Assembly (NCBI RefSeq): GCF_002211785.1
Contig: NZ_CP022132.1
Span: forward strand, 62,001 to 126,000
Length of the DNA stretch: 64,000 nt
Source of the DNA: Francisella halioticida
GTDB taxonomy: Bacteria > Pseudomonadota > Gammaproteobacteria > Francisellales > Francisellaceae
Direction of reading: 5' to 3'
A model generated the notes under the pieces. It saw only the letters and a list, made by a program, of their open reading frames with translations. It was not told where the DNA came from and ran no database searches. Positions 30,824-39,194 of this stretch are shown piece after piece. The translations under genes and the position numbers were made by a program. Within the stretch, counting starts at the first letter, position 1. Each line of letters opens with the position of its first letter.

Positions 30824-31111
30824 ATGAGATATACAAAAGAGTTTAAAGATGAAGCTGTTAAATTATGTTTACAACCAGATGCAAATAGACGAGAAATAGC
30901 AGATAATTTAGGGGTTAAATATAAAACCATTTGCAGTTGGATATCCAAAGCTATGTCAAACCCTCAGAAAGAAATAAAGATAGATTGTAAAACGCAGTAC
31001 CAGCAACTATCTTTTGAAAATACTGATTTGAAGAAAAAACTCAAACAGGCAGAAACAGAGCGTGAAATACTAAAAAAGGCAGCAGCGTACTTTGCAAAGC
31101 AAAATCTGTAA
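30824..31111 (+). CDS. Type A IS3-family orfA (HTH protein)
   Basis: 95 aa, almost identical to the copy at 20871-21158 (one Tyr to Cys change, IDCKTQYQQL). GGAG precedes ATG 30824. The A6G slippery heptamer is at 31072-31078. A frame from TTG 30803 would add seven residues and is less likely. orfA is intact, but its orfB partner here is not. Confidence 0.85.
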   Translation: MRYTKEFKDEAVKLCLQPDANRREIADNLGVKYKTICSWISKAMSNPQKEIKIDCKTQYQQLSFENTDLKKKLKQAETEREILKKAAAYFAKQNL

Positions 31112-31143
31112 GGTACGCCTTTATTAAGGAGCATTATAAAGTT

Positions 31144-31868
31144 ATGCCAGTAACAACACTATGTAAATCTTTGAATGTGAGCACATCTTCATATTACAGA
31201 TGGATTCATAAACCTATAGGTAAAAGGCAATATAATGATGCTGAACTAGATGATGCTATTTTAATGAACATAAATCTAGATATGGAAGTGTTAGGATATA
31301 CAAAGAGCTTAAAGATATGGGTTGGAAAGTTACTCAACCTAGAGTATCTAAACGTATGAAATTACTTGGTTTACATGCTAAAGCGGCTCGTAAGCATAAG
31401 AAAACTACAGATTCTAACCACAACAAACATGTTTATGATAATTTATTAGAACAAAACTTCACTGCTTTATCTGTAAATCATAGGTGGGTTACAGATATAA
31501 CTTATGTACCTACACAAGAGGGGTGGCTGTATCTTTGTGTGATTATACACTCTGATAAAGGGTCACAGTACTGTAGCAAACAATATCAAGACATTATTAA
31601 AGAACACTGGCTACTATCAAGTATGAGCTCTAAAGGATGCTGTTACGATAATGCTGCTTGTGAAAGTTTCTTTGGAACTTTAAAAGTAGAGTTAGTACAT
31701 GATGAAAGCTATAAAACTAGAGAAGAAGCTAAACTATCAATATTTGAATATATTGAAGCTTACTATAATACAAAAAGGAGACATTCTACAATAAATTATA
31801 TGACTCCATATCAATTTGAATATATAATGGAAAATGAAGTAGTAAACTGTCCCAAATTGACGGGGTAG
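31144..31868 (+). pseudogene. Type A orfB transposase, frameshifted and internally deleted
   Basis: ATG 31144 (MPVTTLCKSLNVSTSSYYRW) runs to LDDAILMN, where the frame is lost: four T at 31259-31262 instead of the five that would give DAIFNEHKSRYGSVRIYKEL. The second part, MGWKVTQPRVSKRM to the end, is in another frame and shows YLCVIIHSDKGSQY, where 40 residues are deleted. The first DDE Asp (WVTDITY) and the later Asp and Glu remain, but the spacing between them is destroyed. Confidence 0.85.
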
Positions 31869-31872
31869 ATCA

Positions 31873-32167
31873 TTTCATCTAGTTAGTCCTTATTGAAAAT
31901 ACATGCATTATTTTGTTAATTATTAATAAATTAAATCATTGGTTTATAGTGATATCAAACATTGTTTTAAGATATTAGAAAGTTTTTTATATTATTACTT
32001 TACTTAAATAAATTGGTTATGAATAACATGTAAAACAATATTAAAAGATAAAATCAATAATTTTAAAAAGAGTTTCAAGATAAATTTTTACTAATTTATT
32101 TTAGTATTAGGGGTATTGATTTTGTTGAGATCTTGGAACGAGTTCAGAATTAGAGCTATAGAGTAGG
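31873..32167. other. Intergenic region after type A copy 3
   Basis: 295 nt, AT-rich. Near its end (32121-32150) is a degenerate relative of the 25288 hairpin repeat (GTTGAGATCTTGGAACGAG). No continuation of the acid phosphatase gene is visible, so the IS boundary is not a simple insertion site in that gene. Confidence 0.4.
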
Positions 32168-32848
32168 TTAACCTTGCTCTCTTATATAAGTTTTGTAATA
32201 CTGAAAAGTCATTCCCTCAGCTTTTCTGTAATCAGGAATATTATCCCTTAACTCGCTATCGATAAGTGTAAACTCAATATTTGGAGAAAAGTTCTTGATT
32301 AACTCATCTTGAGAAACGCTAAATGGAGGTGTCTGAGATTTCCTGTCATGCTCCATTACTAGCAGTAATATCTGTGTTTTACCTGAGCATACTTCTAGCA
32401 TCATTTTTGCATACTTAGCTCTTAGTTCTTTAGGTAAAGCAATATATGCACCTCTATCATACCAAATATCAAAAGTAGGTATATTTTTAACTATTTCAGA
32501 TAGGTTGAAAATATCTGATACATATATTACAACATTATCACCTTTATAATATCTATAGCCATTTTTATCTACAATTTCATATTTGATGTGATTTTCAGCG
32601 AAAAATGAAACAGCAGCCTTTTCGGATAGCTCAATGCCGATAACTTTAATTCCTTTAGATAGGAAGAATAGTATATCAATACTACTTCCACACATTGGGA
32701 TCAAACATGTTGATGAGCTAGTTATCTTTAATTTAGAAAAATGCTTAATTAGAAACTCATTTGGAGATTCTTGAGAGAAATTTTCAATATCATTATTTTG
32801 CCATCTATTTAACCAGTACTGATTGTTGTCAATTTCAACTTTATTCAT
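32168..32848 (-). CDS. Thiopurine S-methyltransferase family protein
   Basis: SAM-dependent methyltransferase. The family pattern is clear: YWLNRWQNNDIENFSQESPN at residues 11-30, then LIPMCGSSIDILFFLSKG (SAM motif I in TPMT style, P-x-C-G-x-x-x-D) and VIGIELSEKAAVSFF. 226 aa, close to bacterial Tpm, which can methylate selenite or tellurite species. It stands alone on the minus strand, convergent to the IS and divergent from pyrC. Confidence 0.85.
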   Translation of the reverse strand: MNKVEIDNNQYWLNRWQNNDIENFSQESPNEFLIKHFSKLKITSSSTCLIPMCGSSIDILFFLSKGIKVIGIELSEKAAVSFFAENHIKYEIVDKNGYRYYKGDNVVIYVSDIFNLSEIVKNIPTFDIWYDRGAYIALPKELRAKYAKMMLEVCSGKTQILLLVMEHDRKSQTPPFSVSQDELIKNFSPNIEFTLIDSELRDNIPDYRKAEGMTFQYYKTYIREQG

Positions 32849-32980
32849 TTTGCTTATGATTTTGAGTTATTAGTTAACTAGACATGTTAACATGGATTAT
32901 ATGGTAAATATTAGTTTTAAACCTGGTGATTTAAAATATGGTTTATTATAATTTTCTTAGATTTATAAAGGAGGAATATA

Positions 32981-34327
32981 ATGTCTAATCAAAGCTTACT
33001 TATCAAAAATGCTACAGTCGTAAATGAAGGTGAAACATTTAAATCAGATGTTTTTGTAGAGGGTGGCAAGATTGCACGGGTTGCTGCAAATATAGATAAA
33101 GCAGCAGATAAAACTATCGATGCTACAGGTCTTCACTTATTACCCGGTATGATTGATGATCAGGCGCATTTTAGAGAGCCTGGTTTGATGCATAAAGGTG
33201 ATATTGAGTCTGAATCTAAAGCTGCTGTAATGGGTGGTATTACATCATATATGGAGATGCCAAATGTAAATCCAGCAACAACAGTAGTTGAGCGCCTAGA
33301 CGAGAAAAAAGAGCGTGCTGCAGCTAGATCTCATGCTAACTATGCTTTCTACTTGGGTGCAACAAATGATAATGTACAAGAGCTTAAAAGATTAAAATCA
33401 AATGATGCTTGTGCTATTAAGATCTTTATGGGAGCATCAACTGGAAATATGCTGGTGAATAATAAAGAAACTCTCGAAGGTTTCTTTAAAACCAGTCCTC
33501 TTTTAATAGTTACGCATTGTGAAGATACACCAATGATTACAGAACTTGAAAACAAGGCACGTGAGAAATATGGCGAAGATGTACCTATGGATTTACATCC
33601 AGAAATTCGCTCGCGTGAGGCTTGTTTTAAATCATCTGATCTTGCGGTAGGCTTGGCAAAAAAATATAATTCAAGATTGCATGTATTGCATCTAACTACA
33701 GCAGAAGAGATGGTACATTTTGATAATACAATCCCATTAGAGGAGAAGCGTATTACAGCAGAGGTTTGCGCACATCATTTATTTTTCTCACGTAAGGACT
33801 ATGCTGATAAGGGCTCACGTATTAAATGTAATCCAGCGATTAAAGAAGAGAGTGATCGTTTAAAACTTTTAGAATGTGTTGCAAATGATACTATTGATGT
33901 AATCGCTACAGATCATGCACCGCATACTTGGGAAGAAAAACAAGGTACTTACTTCAAGGCTCCAGCAGGTTTACCACTTGTTGAGCAGGCAATAATTTCA
34001 GTATTAGAACATTATCACAAAGGTTTCTTAACTCTTGAGCAAGTAGTGCAAAAAACAGCTCATGCTCCAGCAATAGTTTATAAGGTTAAAGATCGTGGTT
34101 TTATCCGTGAAGGATATATGGCAGATTTGGTATTAGTAGATCTTAATGATCCGCATACTGTGACAGATGAGTGTTGTCATTATAAGTGTGGTTGGACTCC
34201 TTTTAATAATGTTACTTTCCAATCAAAAATTAAGACAACTATTATTAATGGTGTTGTTAAATATCACGACGATAAGGTTGTTAGTGATCAAAGAGGCCAG
34301 TGTTTAGAATTTAATCATGAGTTTTAG
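32981..34327 (+). CDS. pyrC: Dihydroorotase
   Basis: Cyclises carbamoyl-aspartate to dihydroorotate, pyrimidine step three. Amidohydrolase fold with the metal-site opening MIDDQAHFREPG, IKIFMGASTGN (carbamylated-Lys region), later VTHCEDTP, HVLHLTTAEE and IATDHAPHTWEEK. 448 aa, a class I-like length. At the metal motif the first His of the usual H-x-H is Gln (D-Q-A-H); I recall similar DDQVHFREPG forms in other dihydroorotases, so it is probably active. AAGGAGG precedes the ATG by 5 nt, a strong ribosome site. Confidence 0.92.
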   Translation: MSNQSLLIKNATVVNEGETFKSDVFVEGGKIARVAANIDKAADKTIDATGLHLLPGMIDDQAHFREPGLMHKGDIESESKAAVMGGITSYMEMPNVNPATTVVERLDEKKERAAARSHANYAFYLGATNDNVQELKRLKSNDACAIKIFMGASTGNMLVNNKETLEGFFKTSPLLIVTHCEDTPMITELENKAREKYGEDVPMDLHPEIRSREACFKSSDLAVGLAKKYNSRLHVLHLTTAEEMVHFDNTIPLEEKRITAEVCAHHLFFSRKDYADKGSRIKCNPAIKEESDRLKLLECVANDTIDVIATDHAPHTWEEKQGTYFKAPAGLPLVEQAIISVLEHYHKGFLTLEQVVQKTAHAPAIVYKVKDRGFIREGYMADLVLVDLNDPHTVTDECCHYKCGWTPFNNVTFQSKIKTTIINGVVKYHDDKVVSDQRGQCLEFNHEF

Positions 34328-34345
34328 TATTTTTAGGTTAATGCC

Positions 34346-35419
34346 ATGAATGAAAAACTACTAAAAAATATATTTGGAAAGTTAACAATTCCATCTTCTT
34401 TACCTGAAATACCAAGTTTTCAAAAAAACTTTGATTCTACAATAGCATCAATGGCGGCTCAACCTAAAGTATTTCAGAATATTGAAGGGTTAAACAAATC
34501 TTTAACTCCACATCTGGAATTGACAAAAAATATAGCATCAATTATAACATCAACAAATATATTTTCAGATCATAAGCTTAGCGTAGAAGGATTACACGAT
34601 ATTATAAAAACTAACTTTTCTATTTTTTCACAGAATAGTGCATTTCGAGAGGTGGAAGAGTTAAATAAAACCTTAAGCTCAATTATTAATCCAAATCTTG
34701 AGTGGATTAAAAATATAACCTCAAGTTTAAGGCCTATAAATATTGAAGAGATAGTGAAGTTGAAAAAGCGATTATTTCCATACTATAATGCTAGAGGCAT
34801 TACAAGGCTTTTTAAAAACTGATTCTTTTATAAAATTACCTCTTGATAATATATTTTACCTAAAGAATTGACAAATCTCATTTCTCTTCAAAAATTAAAC
34901 ATTTCTGAGATTTTTTCTAGTTTAGATGAAAAGTTAAAAGAATAGATTGAAGAAAATATTATAGAAATAGGTGATGCTGTAAAGGAAGAAATAAAATCTA
35001 AACAAGACTTTAATGACTTATCCGATAAAGCAAAGGCTATTTTATCTAAAGTGTATGATAAGTATATTTTACCAATATTGATAAGTTTACTATGCTCCTT
35101 TATATATTCACACTATTGTGAAGCTAAAAAAGAATCAGAAAAAATATTAACAGTTAAAGAAGCAAAAGCATTCTCTAGGCAATATAATAGTAATTTTGAT
35201 AGAAAGGTTTTAAAAGATTATAGAATTACAATTGTAAATTCATTAAATTTTAGGTTTAAACCTAGTATTAAGTCTGATGTTATAACAACATTAAAGCCTG
35301 GAACTTTAATTCATATTATTGATAGAACAAATCACTCTTGGCTTTTTGTAGAGATTGATATTGATGGAGATTTAATTCAAGGGTGGGTTGCTAGAAGATA
35401 TACGGCGTATTTTCGATAA
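34346..35419 (+). pseudogene. Helical-repeat / transmembrane / SH3b protein, broken by frameshifts and a stop
   Basis: Pieces of one former gene. 34346-34822 encodes 158 aa, mostly helical, with two related units (FQNIEGLNKSL...LELTKNIAS and FREVEELNKTL...LEWIKNITS) about 65 residues apart. A frame change at about 34820 continues DSFIKLPLDNIFYL, a second occurs near 34860, and a TAG stands at about 34943. From there IEENIIEIGDAVKEEIKS leads into YILPILISLLCSFIYSHY (one TM helix) and a C-terminal bacterial SH3 domain (NFRFKPSIKSDVITTLKPGT...GWVAR). A 122-aa TM+SH3 product from GTG 35051 is conceivable. Family not recognised. It lies 18 nt after pyrC. Confidence 0.6.
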
Positions 35420-35473
35420 GAGATATTTCGCCACTTACTACGTAGATTTTAGCGACGTACTTTTTCATGGCAG

Positions 35474-35495
35474 CCCTTCGACTTCACTCAGGAAC
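35474..35495. repeat. Dispersed CCTGAGTGAAGTCGAAGGG-type repeat
   Basis: CCCTTCGACTTCACTCAGG, or on the minus strand CCTGAGTGAAGTCGAAGGG. This resembles the widely scattered GTCATCCTGAGTGAAGTCGAAGG family and is related to the repeat at 25288. It sits in a 212-nt gap between the SH3 pseudogene and the VOC remnant that otherwise shows nothing. Confidence 0.45.
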
Positions 35496-35631
35496 CGGTA
35501 TGCAAAACTGACTAGCACTACGCTAACGTAGCCTAAAACAAATGGAAAATAAAAAAACCACCTCTTTAAAATAATTTTATTTTCTAATCATTCGTTTTTG
35601 AAACTACTAATCACTCAGACTTTGACTTTAC

Positions 35632-35795
35632 CCTAATTATACGCACCAGCAGAGTAGTGTAACTCATAACTATGGCTATCGATTTCTAAGATGTTCCCAA
35701 ATGGATCTTCCATGTAGATCATTCTATATGGTTTTTCACCAGAATAATAAAATCTAGGTTTAGCCATTCTACGTTTACCACCAGCATCACCTATG
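35632..35795 (-). pseudogene. VOC/glyoxalase-family C-terminal remnant
   Basis: The minus strand reads [20 protein letters not shown], then [20 protein letters not shown] and a stop after SAGAYN. D-P-F-G-N-x-(I/L)-E is the hallmark of the last strand of vicinal-oxygen-chelate proteins. The 5' part is absent; the fragment is joined at about 35795 to an lptD-like fragment on the other strand. Confidence 0.65.
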
Positions 35796-36115
35796 CATTA
35801 GAGGCTCAAACAGTAAAACAAAGTGATGGGACAACTTTACTTTCTGCTAAAATTGGTCAGATGGCATTTTTTGCTAATAGAAAAGTAACTTTATGCCAAG
35901 GAAATTCAAAATGCGTAATTTAAGATCCTTTTTATAAAGATAATTTTTCACCAATAACATCATCATTTGAATATCAAATACTTAAGCATATCTATGTGTC
36001 TGCCCAGATAAACTATAGAGTCGAAGAAAAAAGTTTTGATTATCAGGTATACCAATTATCATACAAGGATGATAGCAAAGATATATTTAATATTTCATAC
36101 AATAATATTGCAAAT
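35796..36115 (+). pseudogene. LptD-like outer membrane protein, internal fragment (left of IS)
   Basis: Open frame [20 protein letters not shown] then, across a TAA at 35921-35923, [20 protein letters not shown] and [20 protein letters not shown]. These are amphipathic beta-strands like those of LptD (OstA/Imp) barrels. It continues in frame at 37207 after the type A IS. The 5' portion is missing, so the copy was dead before or independently of the IS. A functional lptD would have to be elsewhere. Confidence 0.6.
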
Positions 36116-36119
36116 TGAT

Positions 36120-36843
36120 CTACTCCGTCAATTTGTGACAGTTTACTACTTCATTTTCCATTATATATTCAAATTGATATGGAGTCATATAATTTATTGT
36201 AGAATGTCTCCTTTTTGTATTATAGTAAGCTTCAATATATTCAAATATTGATAGTTTAGCTTCTTCTCTAGTTTTATAGCTTTCATCATGTACTAACTCT
36301 ACTTTTAAAGTTCCAAAGAAACTTTCACAAGCAGCATTATCGTAACAGCATCCTTTAGAGCTCATACTTGATAGTAGCCAGTGTTCTTTAATAATGTCTT
36401 GATATTGTTTGCTACAGTACTGTGACCCTTTATCAGAGTGTATAATCACACAAAGATACAGCCACCCCTCTTGTGTAGGTACATAAGTTATATCTGTAAC
36501 CCACCTATGATTTACAGATAAAGCAGTGAAGTTTTGTTCTAATAAATTATCATAAACATGTTTGTTGTGGTTAGAATCTGTAGTTTTCTTATGCTTACGA
36601 GCCGCTTTAGCATGTAAACCAAGTAATTTCATACGTTTAGATACTCTAGGTTGAGTAACTTTCCAACCCATATCTTTAAGCTCTTTGTATATCCTAACAC
36701 TTCCATATCTAGATTTATGTTCATTAAAATAGCATCATCTAGTTCAGCATTGCCTTTTACCTATAGGTTTATGAATCCATCTGTAATATGAAGATGTGCT
36801 CACATTCAAAGATTTACATAGTGTTGTTACTGGCATAACTTTA
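36120..36843 (-). pseudogene. Type A orfB transposase, deleted and frameshifted
   Basis: The last 183 codons from MGWKVTQPRV are open and contain WVTDITY, but YLCVII is joined directly to HSDKGSQY. Upstream the N-terminal part is out of frame through the short T-run (plus AAAA near 36727-36730) and the 8-nt deletion. The C-terminus ends NCHKLTE rather than the NCPKLTG of the other copies. Confidence 0.8.
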
Positions 36844-36862
36844 TAATGCTCCTTAATAAAGG

Positions 36863-37152
36863 CGTACCTTACAGATTTTGCTTTGCAAAGTACGCTGTGC
36901 CTTTTTTAGTATTTCACGCTCTGTTTCTGCCTGTTTGAGTTTTTTCTTCAAATCAGTATTTTCAAAAGATAGTTGCTGGTACTGCGTTTTATAATCTATC
37001 TTTATTTCTTTCTGAGGGTTTGACATGGCTTTGGATATCCAACTGCAAATGGTTTTATATTTAACCCCTAAATTATCTGCTATTTATCGTCTATTTGCAT
37101 CTGGTTGTAAACATAATTTAACAGCTTCATCTTTAAACTCTTTTGTATATCT
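36863..37152 (-). pseudogene. Type A orfA, nonsense and frameshift
   Basis: Relative to the intact orfA copies, a GAA codon has become TAA (plus strand TATTTATCGTC at about 37081-37091), and one base is missing near 36895 (ACGCTGTGCC instead of ACGCTGCTGCC), just past the slippery A6G. The element is therefore doubly inactivated. Confidence 0.75.
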
Positions 37153-37206
37153 CATCTTGTCTCCTTTTCTTAACACCTAAGTGTCCCAAATAGGAGGGTA
37201 TGATCA

Positions 37207-37512
37207 AATAACTGGAATGCATTGACACAACAACAAATAGACGATGGCGATAAACCACAAATGCAACAGCAAATAGCAAATGTCTTTGTCGGAATCCAAT
37301 ATAATGCTAAATCTTGGGATATTAGAGCTCTTTGGCAAGATAGTGCATATACTAATGTAGATCCAAATAATCCTAGCTTTTTAGGACCTTTAACTAATAC
37401 GGTTATTATGGAGTTTGAACTTAAAGGATTTAGGGAAGCAGGCGATACAACTAACTTATCTTCTCGATTAAATCAGATTAATGGCTATGAAGAAAAACAA
37501 TGGGGTGTTTAA
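37207..37512 (+). pseudogene. LptD-like outer membrane protein, C-terminal fragment (right of IS)
   Basis: Continues the frame left of the [62 protein letters not shown] and the terminal [11 protein letters not shown]. The G-x-x-Y-x-x-x-x-W-x-x-R and E-F-E-L-K-G elements fit the last strands of LptD, where the C-terminus closes the barrel. Confidence 0.65.
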
Positions 37513-37917
37513 ATTGTAGTGTACTTTTACACTTTAAAACTCTTTTTAGTTTTAATCTTAATTATGCTCTGTAAAATGAAGTACTGTCACGAACTGGTAA
37601 TCTAATCACAAATTTTTTCCTAAAATTATTACTCTCTACTGAACAGTTATGTAACTCAACGAATATGGTAAATACCAATGAAGAACTTAGAATGTTAATA
37701 ATCTAGAAAAGTACATACCCGTAAAATCTGACTTCTGAATTTTAAGAAAAAATTTGTGATAAAATTATACTATCACTAGTTTGCAACAGAGCCGTATTTA
37801 GTACTCATAACAGAAAAGCAAATCTGCCTAAATAAAAAACCATATTACTTTCTTTTATATTTTCAGTAGTATTTTTGATACAATCTAAAACTGTTTATAA
37901 AACAAATATTTTTTAAA
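37513..37917. other. Intergenic region upstream of dtd
   Basis: 405 nt. Directly after the lptD stop is a small hairpin (GTGTA-CTTT-TACAC near 37520-37533) followed by a T-rich stretch, a weak terminator candidate. TACAAT near 37880 could be a -10 for dtd. Otherwise no coding remnant or RNA recognised. Confidence 0.35.
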
Positions 37918-38355
37918 ATGCTGAGTATAGTTCAAAGAGTTAGTTGTGCAAACGTAGTAGTAGAGCAACAAAAAGTTGCTGATATAAATAAAGGCATCTT
38001 AGCACTAATCTGTGTTGAGAAAGAAGATACTTATCAAAACTTTGAGAAAATGGCGGAAAAAATTCTTAAATATCGTATATTTAAAGATGGTGCTGGCAAG
38101 ATGAATTTATCTCTTAGAGATATCCAAGGAGAGATTATTCTAGTACCTCAATTTACTTTAGCTGCTAATACTCGTAATGGTAATAGGCCTAGTTTTAGCA
38201 ATGGTTGTCCTCTGGATATTGCAAAAGGTAAATTTGAAGAGTTTCAAGAAATTTTTAAGAGCAAATATGAAAAAGTCCAACCCGGAATATTTGGTGCTGA
38301 TATGAAAGTATCTCTAACAAATGATGGCCCAGTAACGTTTAGTTTTAAGGTATAA
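37918..38355 (+). CDS. dtd: D-aminoacyl-tRNA deacylase
   Basis: Hydrolyses D-amino acids (and Gly mischarged on tRNA-Ala) from tRNA. 145 aa, with the family motifs [17 protein letters not shown] near residue 79 and the C-terminal NDGPVTFSF whose Gly-Pro forms the chiral-proofreading site. It ends 2 nt before tyrA, so the two form an operon. Confidence 0.95.
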   Translation: MLSIVQRVSCANVVVEQQKVADINKGILALICVEKEDTYQNFEKMAEKILKYRIFKDGAGKMNLSLRDIQGEIILVPQFTLAANTRNGNRPSFSNGCPLDIAKGKFEEFQEIFKSKYEKVQPGIFGADMKVSLTNDGPVTFSFKV

Positions 38356-38357
38356 AA

Positions 38358-39194
38358 ATGCAAAAAAGAATTTGTATAATTGGTGGTAATGGTGAAATGG
38401 GTCAAATGACTCAAAATATCTTTAGTAAATTTTTGCCTGAGTATACTCTAACTATTTTTGGTCAAAGTGATTGGCAAAATCCTGAGCAAAAGCTTGCTAA
38501 TCAAGATATTGTGATATTATCTGTACCAATATATTTGACAAATGATATTATTAAGAAAACTATACCTTACCTATCTCAAGGAACAATATTAGCTGACTAT
38601 ACCAGTATCAAGAAAGAACCTTTAGACAGTATGTTAACTAACTATACTGGCCCTGTTGTTGGACTACATCCAATATTTGGACCAACTATTAGCTCACCTG
38701 ATAATCAAGTAATCGTAGTGTGTGATGGTAGGCAACAAGATAAATATCAATACTTTATCGATGATCTCGCTAAGATCGGTTTTAGTATTGAAAAAATGAC
38801 TGCTGAAGAACATGATCAAGCTATGACTTTCATCCAAGGTATTGAACACTTTAGTGTATATTGCTTAGGTATGTTTCTCAAATATAAAAATGTTGACATC
38901 AAAAAAATGCTAAAGCTAGCTAGTCCAGTTTATAAAATGGAGCTAAATATTGTTGGTAGACTTTTTAGCCAAGGTCCAGGCTTATATGCTGATATTATTA
39001 TGTCAGATGAACAAAGACAACAAACTATTACTGAATTTGCAGAATTTGTAAACTCTAATGCTAAAAAAGTTTCTGACGGTGATAAACAAACCTTTATCGA
39101 AAATTTCAAAGCAGTTAAAGATTGGATGGGTGATTTTGCACCGCAATCATACAAAAATACAGATAAACTATTACTTAAAAAGAAAGATTACTAA
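38358..39194 (+). CDS. tyrA: Prephenate dehydrogenase
   Basis: Oxidative decarboxylation of prephenate to 4-hydroxyphenylpyruvate for tyrosine. Rossmann start ICIIGGNGEMGQMTQ, then ADYTSIKKEP and GLHPIFGPT with the catalytic-site His, and the helical dimer domain. 278 aa, the dehydrogenase part only, without the chorismate mutase of the enteric T-protein. A separate chorismate mutase lies at 41139. Its last 20 nt overlap the convergent pyrD-like gene. Confidence 0.88.
   Translation: MQKRICIIGGNGEMGQMTQNIFSKFLPEYTLTIFGQSDWQNPEQKLANQDIVILSVPIYLTNDIIKKTIPYLSQGTILADYTSIKKEPLDSMLTNYTGPVVGLHPIFGPTISSPDNQVIVVCDGRQQDKYQYFIDDLAKIGFSIEKMTAEEHDQAMTFIQGIEHFSVYCLGMFLKYKNVDIKKMLKLASPVYKMELNIVGRLFSQGPGLYADIIMSDEQRQQTITEFAEFVNSNAKKVSDGDKQTFIENFKAVKDWMGDFAPQSYKNTDKLLLKKKDY

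Larger units (their letters stand above)
30773..31872 (+). mobile_element. Type A IS3-family element with internal 120-nt deletion (copy 3)
   Basis: 1100 nt, both ends present (TGATCATACCC at 30773; GGGGTAGATCA at 31872). Relative to copy 2 it lacks 120 nt between two TGTGATTATA repeats, removing 40 codons of the transposase core, including DLFLRSVIGWAMDSR, but keeps the 8 nt missing in copies 2 and 4. Confidence 0.9.
36116..37206 (-). mobile_element. Type A IS3-family element with internal 120-nt deletion (copy 4)
   Basis: 1091 nt inserted in the lptD-like gene. AAT lies on both sides of the termini and the uninterrupted target would read GCAAATAACTGG, so a 3-bp AAT target duplication is visible. 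It shares with copy 3 the 120-nt deletion and with copy 2 the 8-nt deletion. Its right terminus carries two substitutions (CTACTCCGTC, TTTGTGACAG). Confidence 0.9.
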
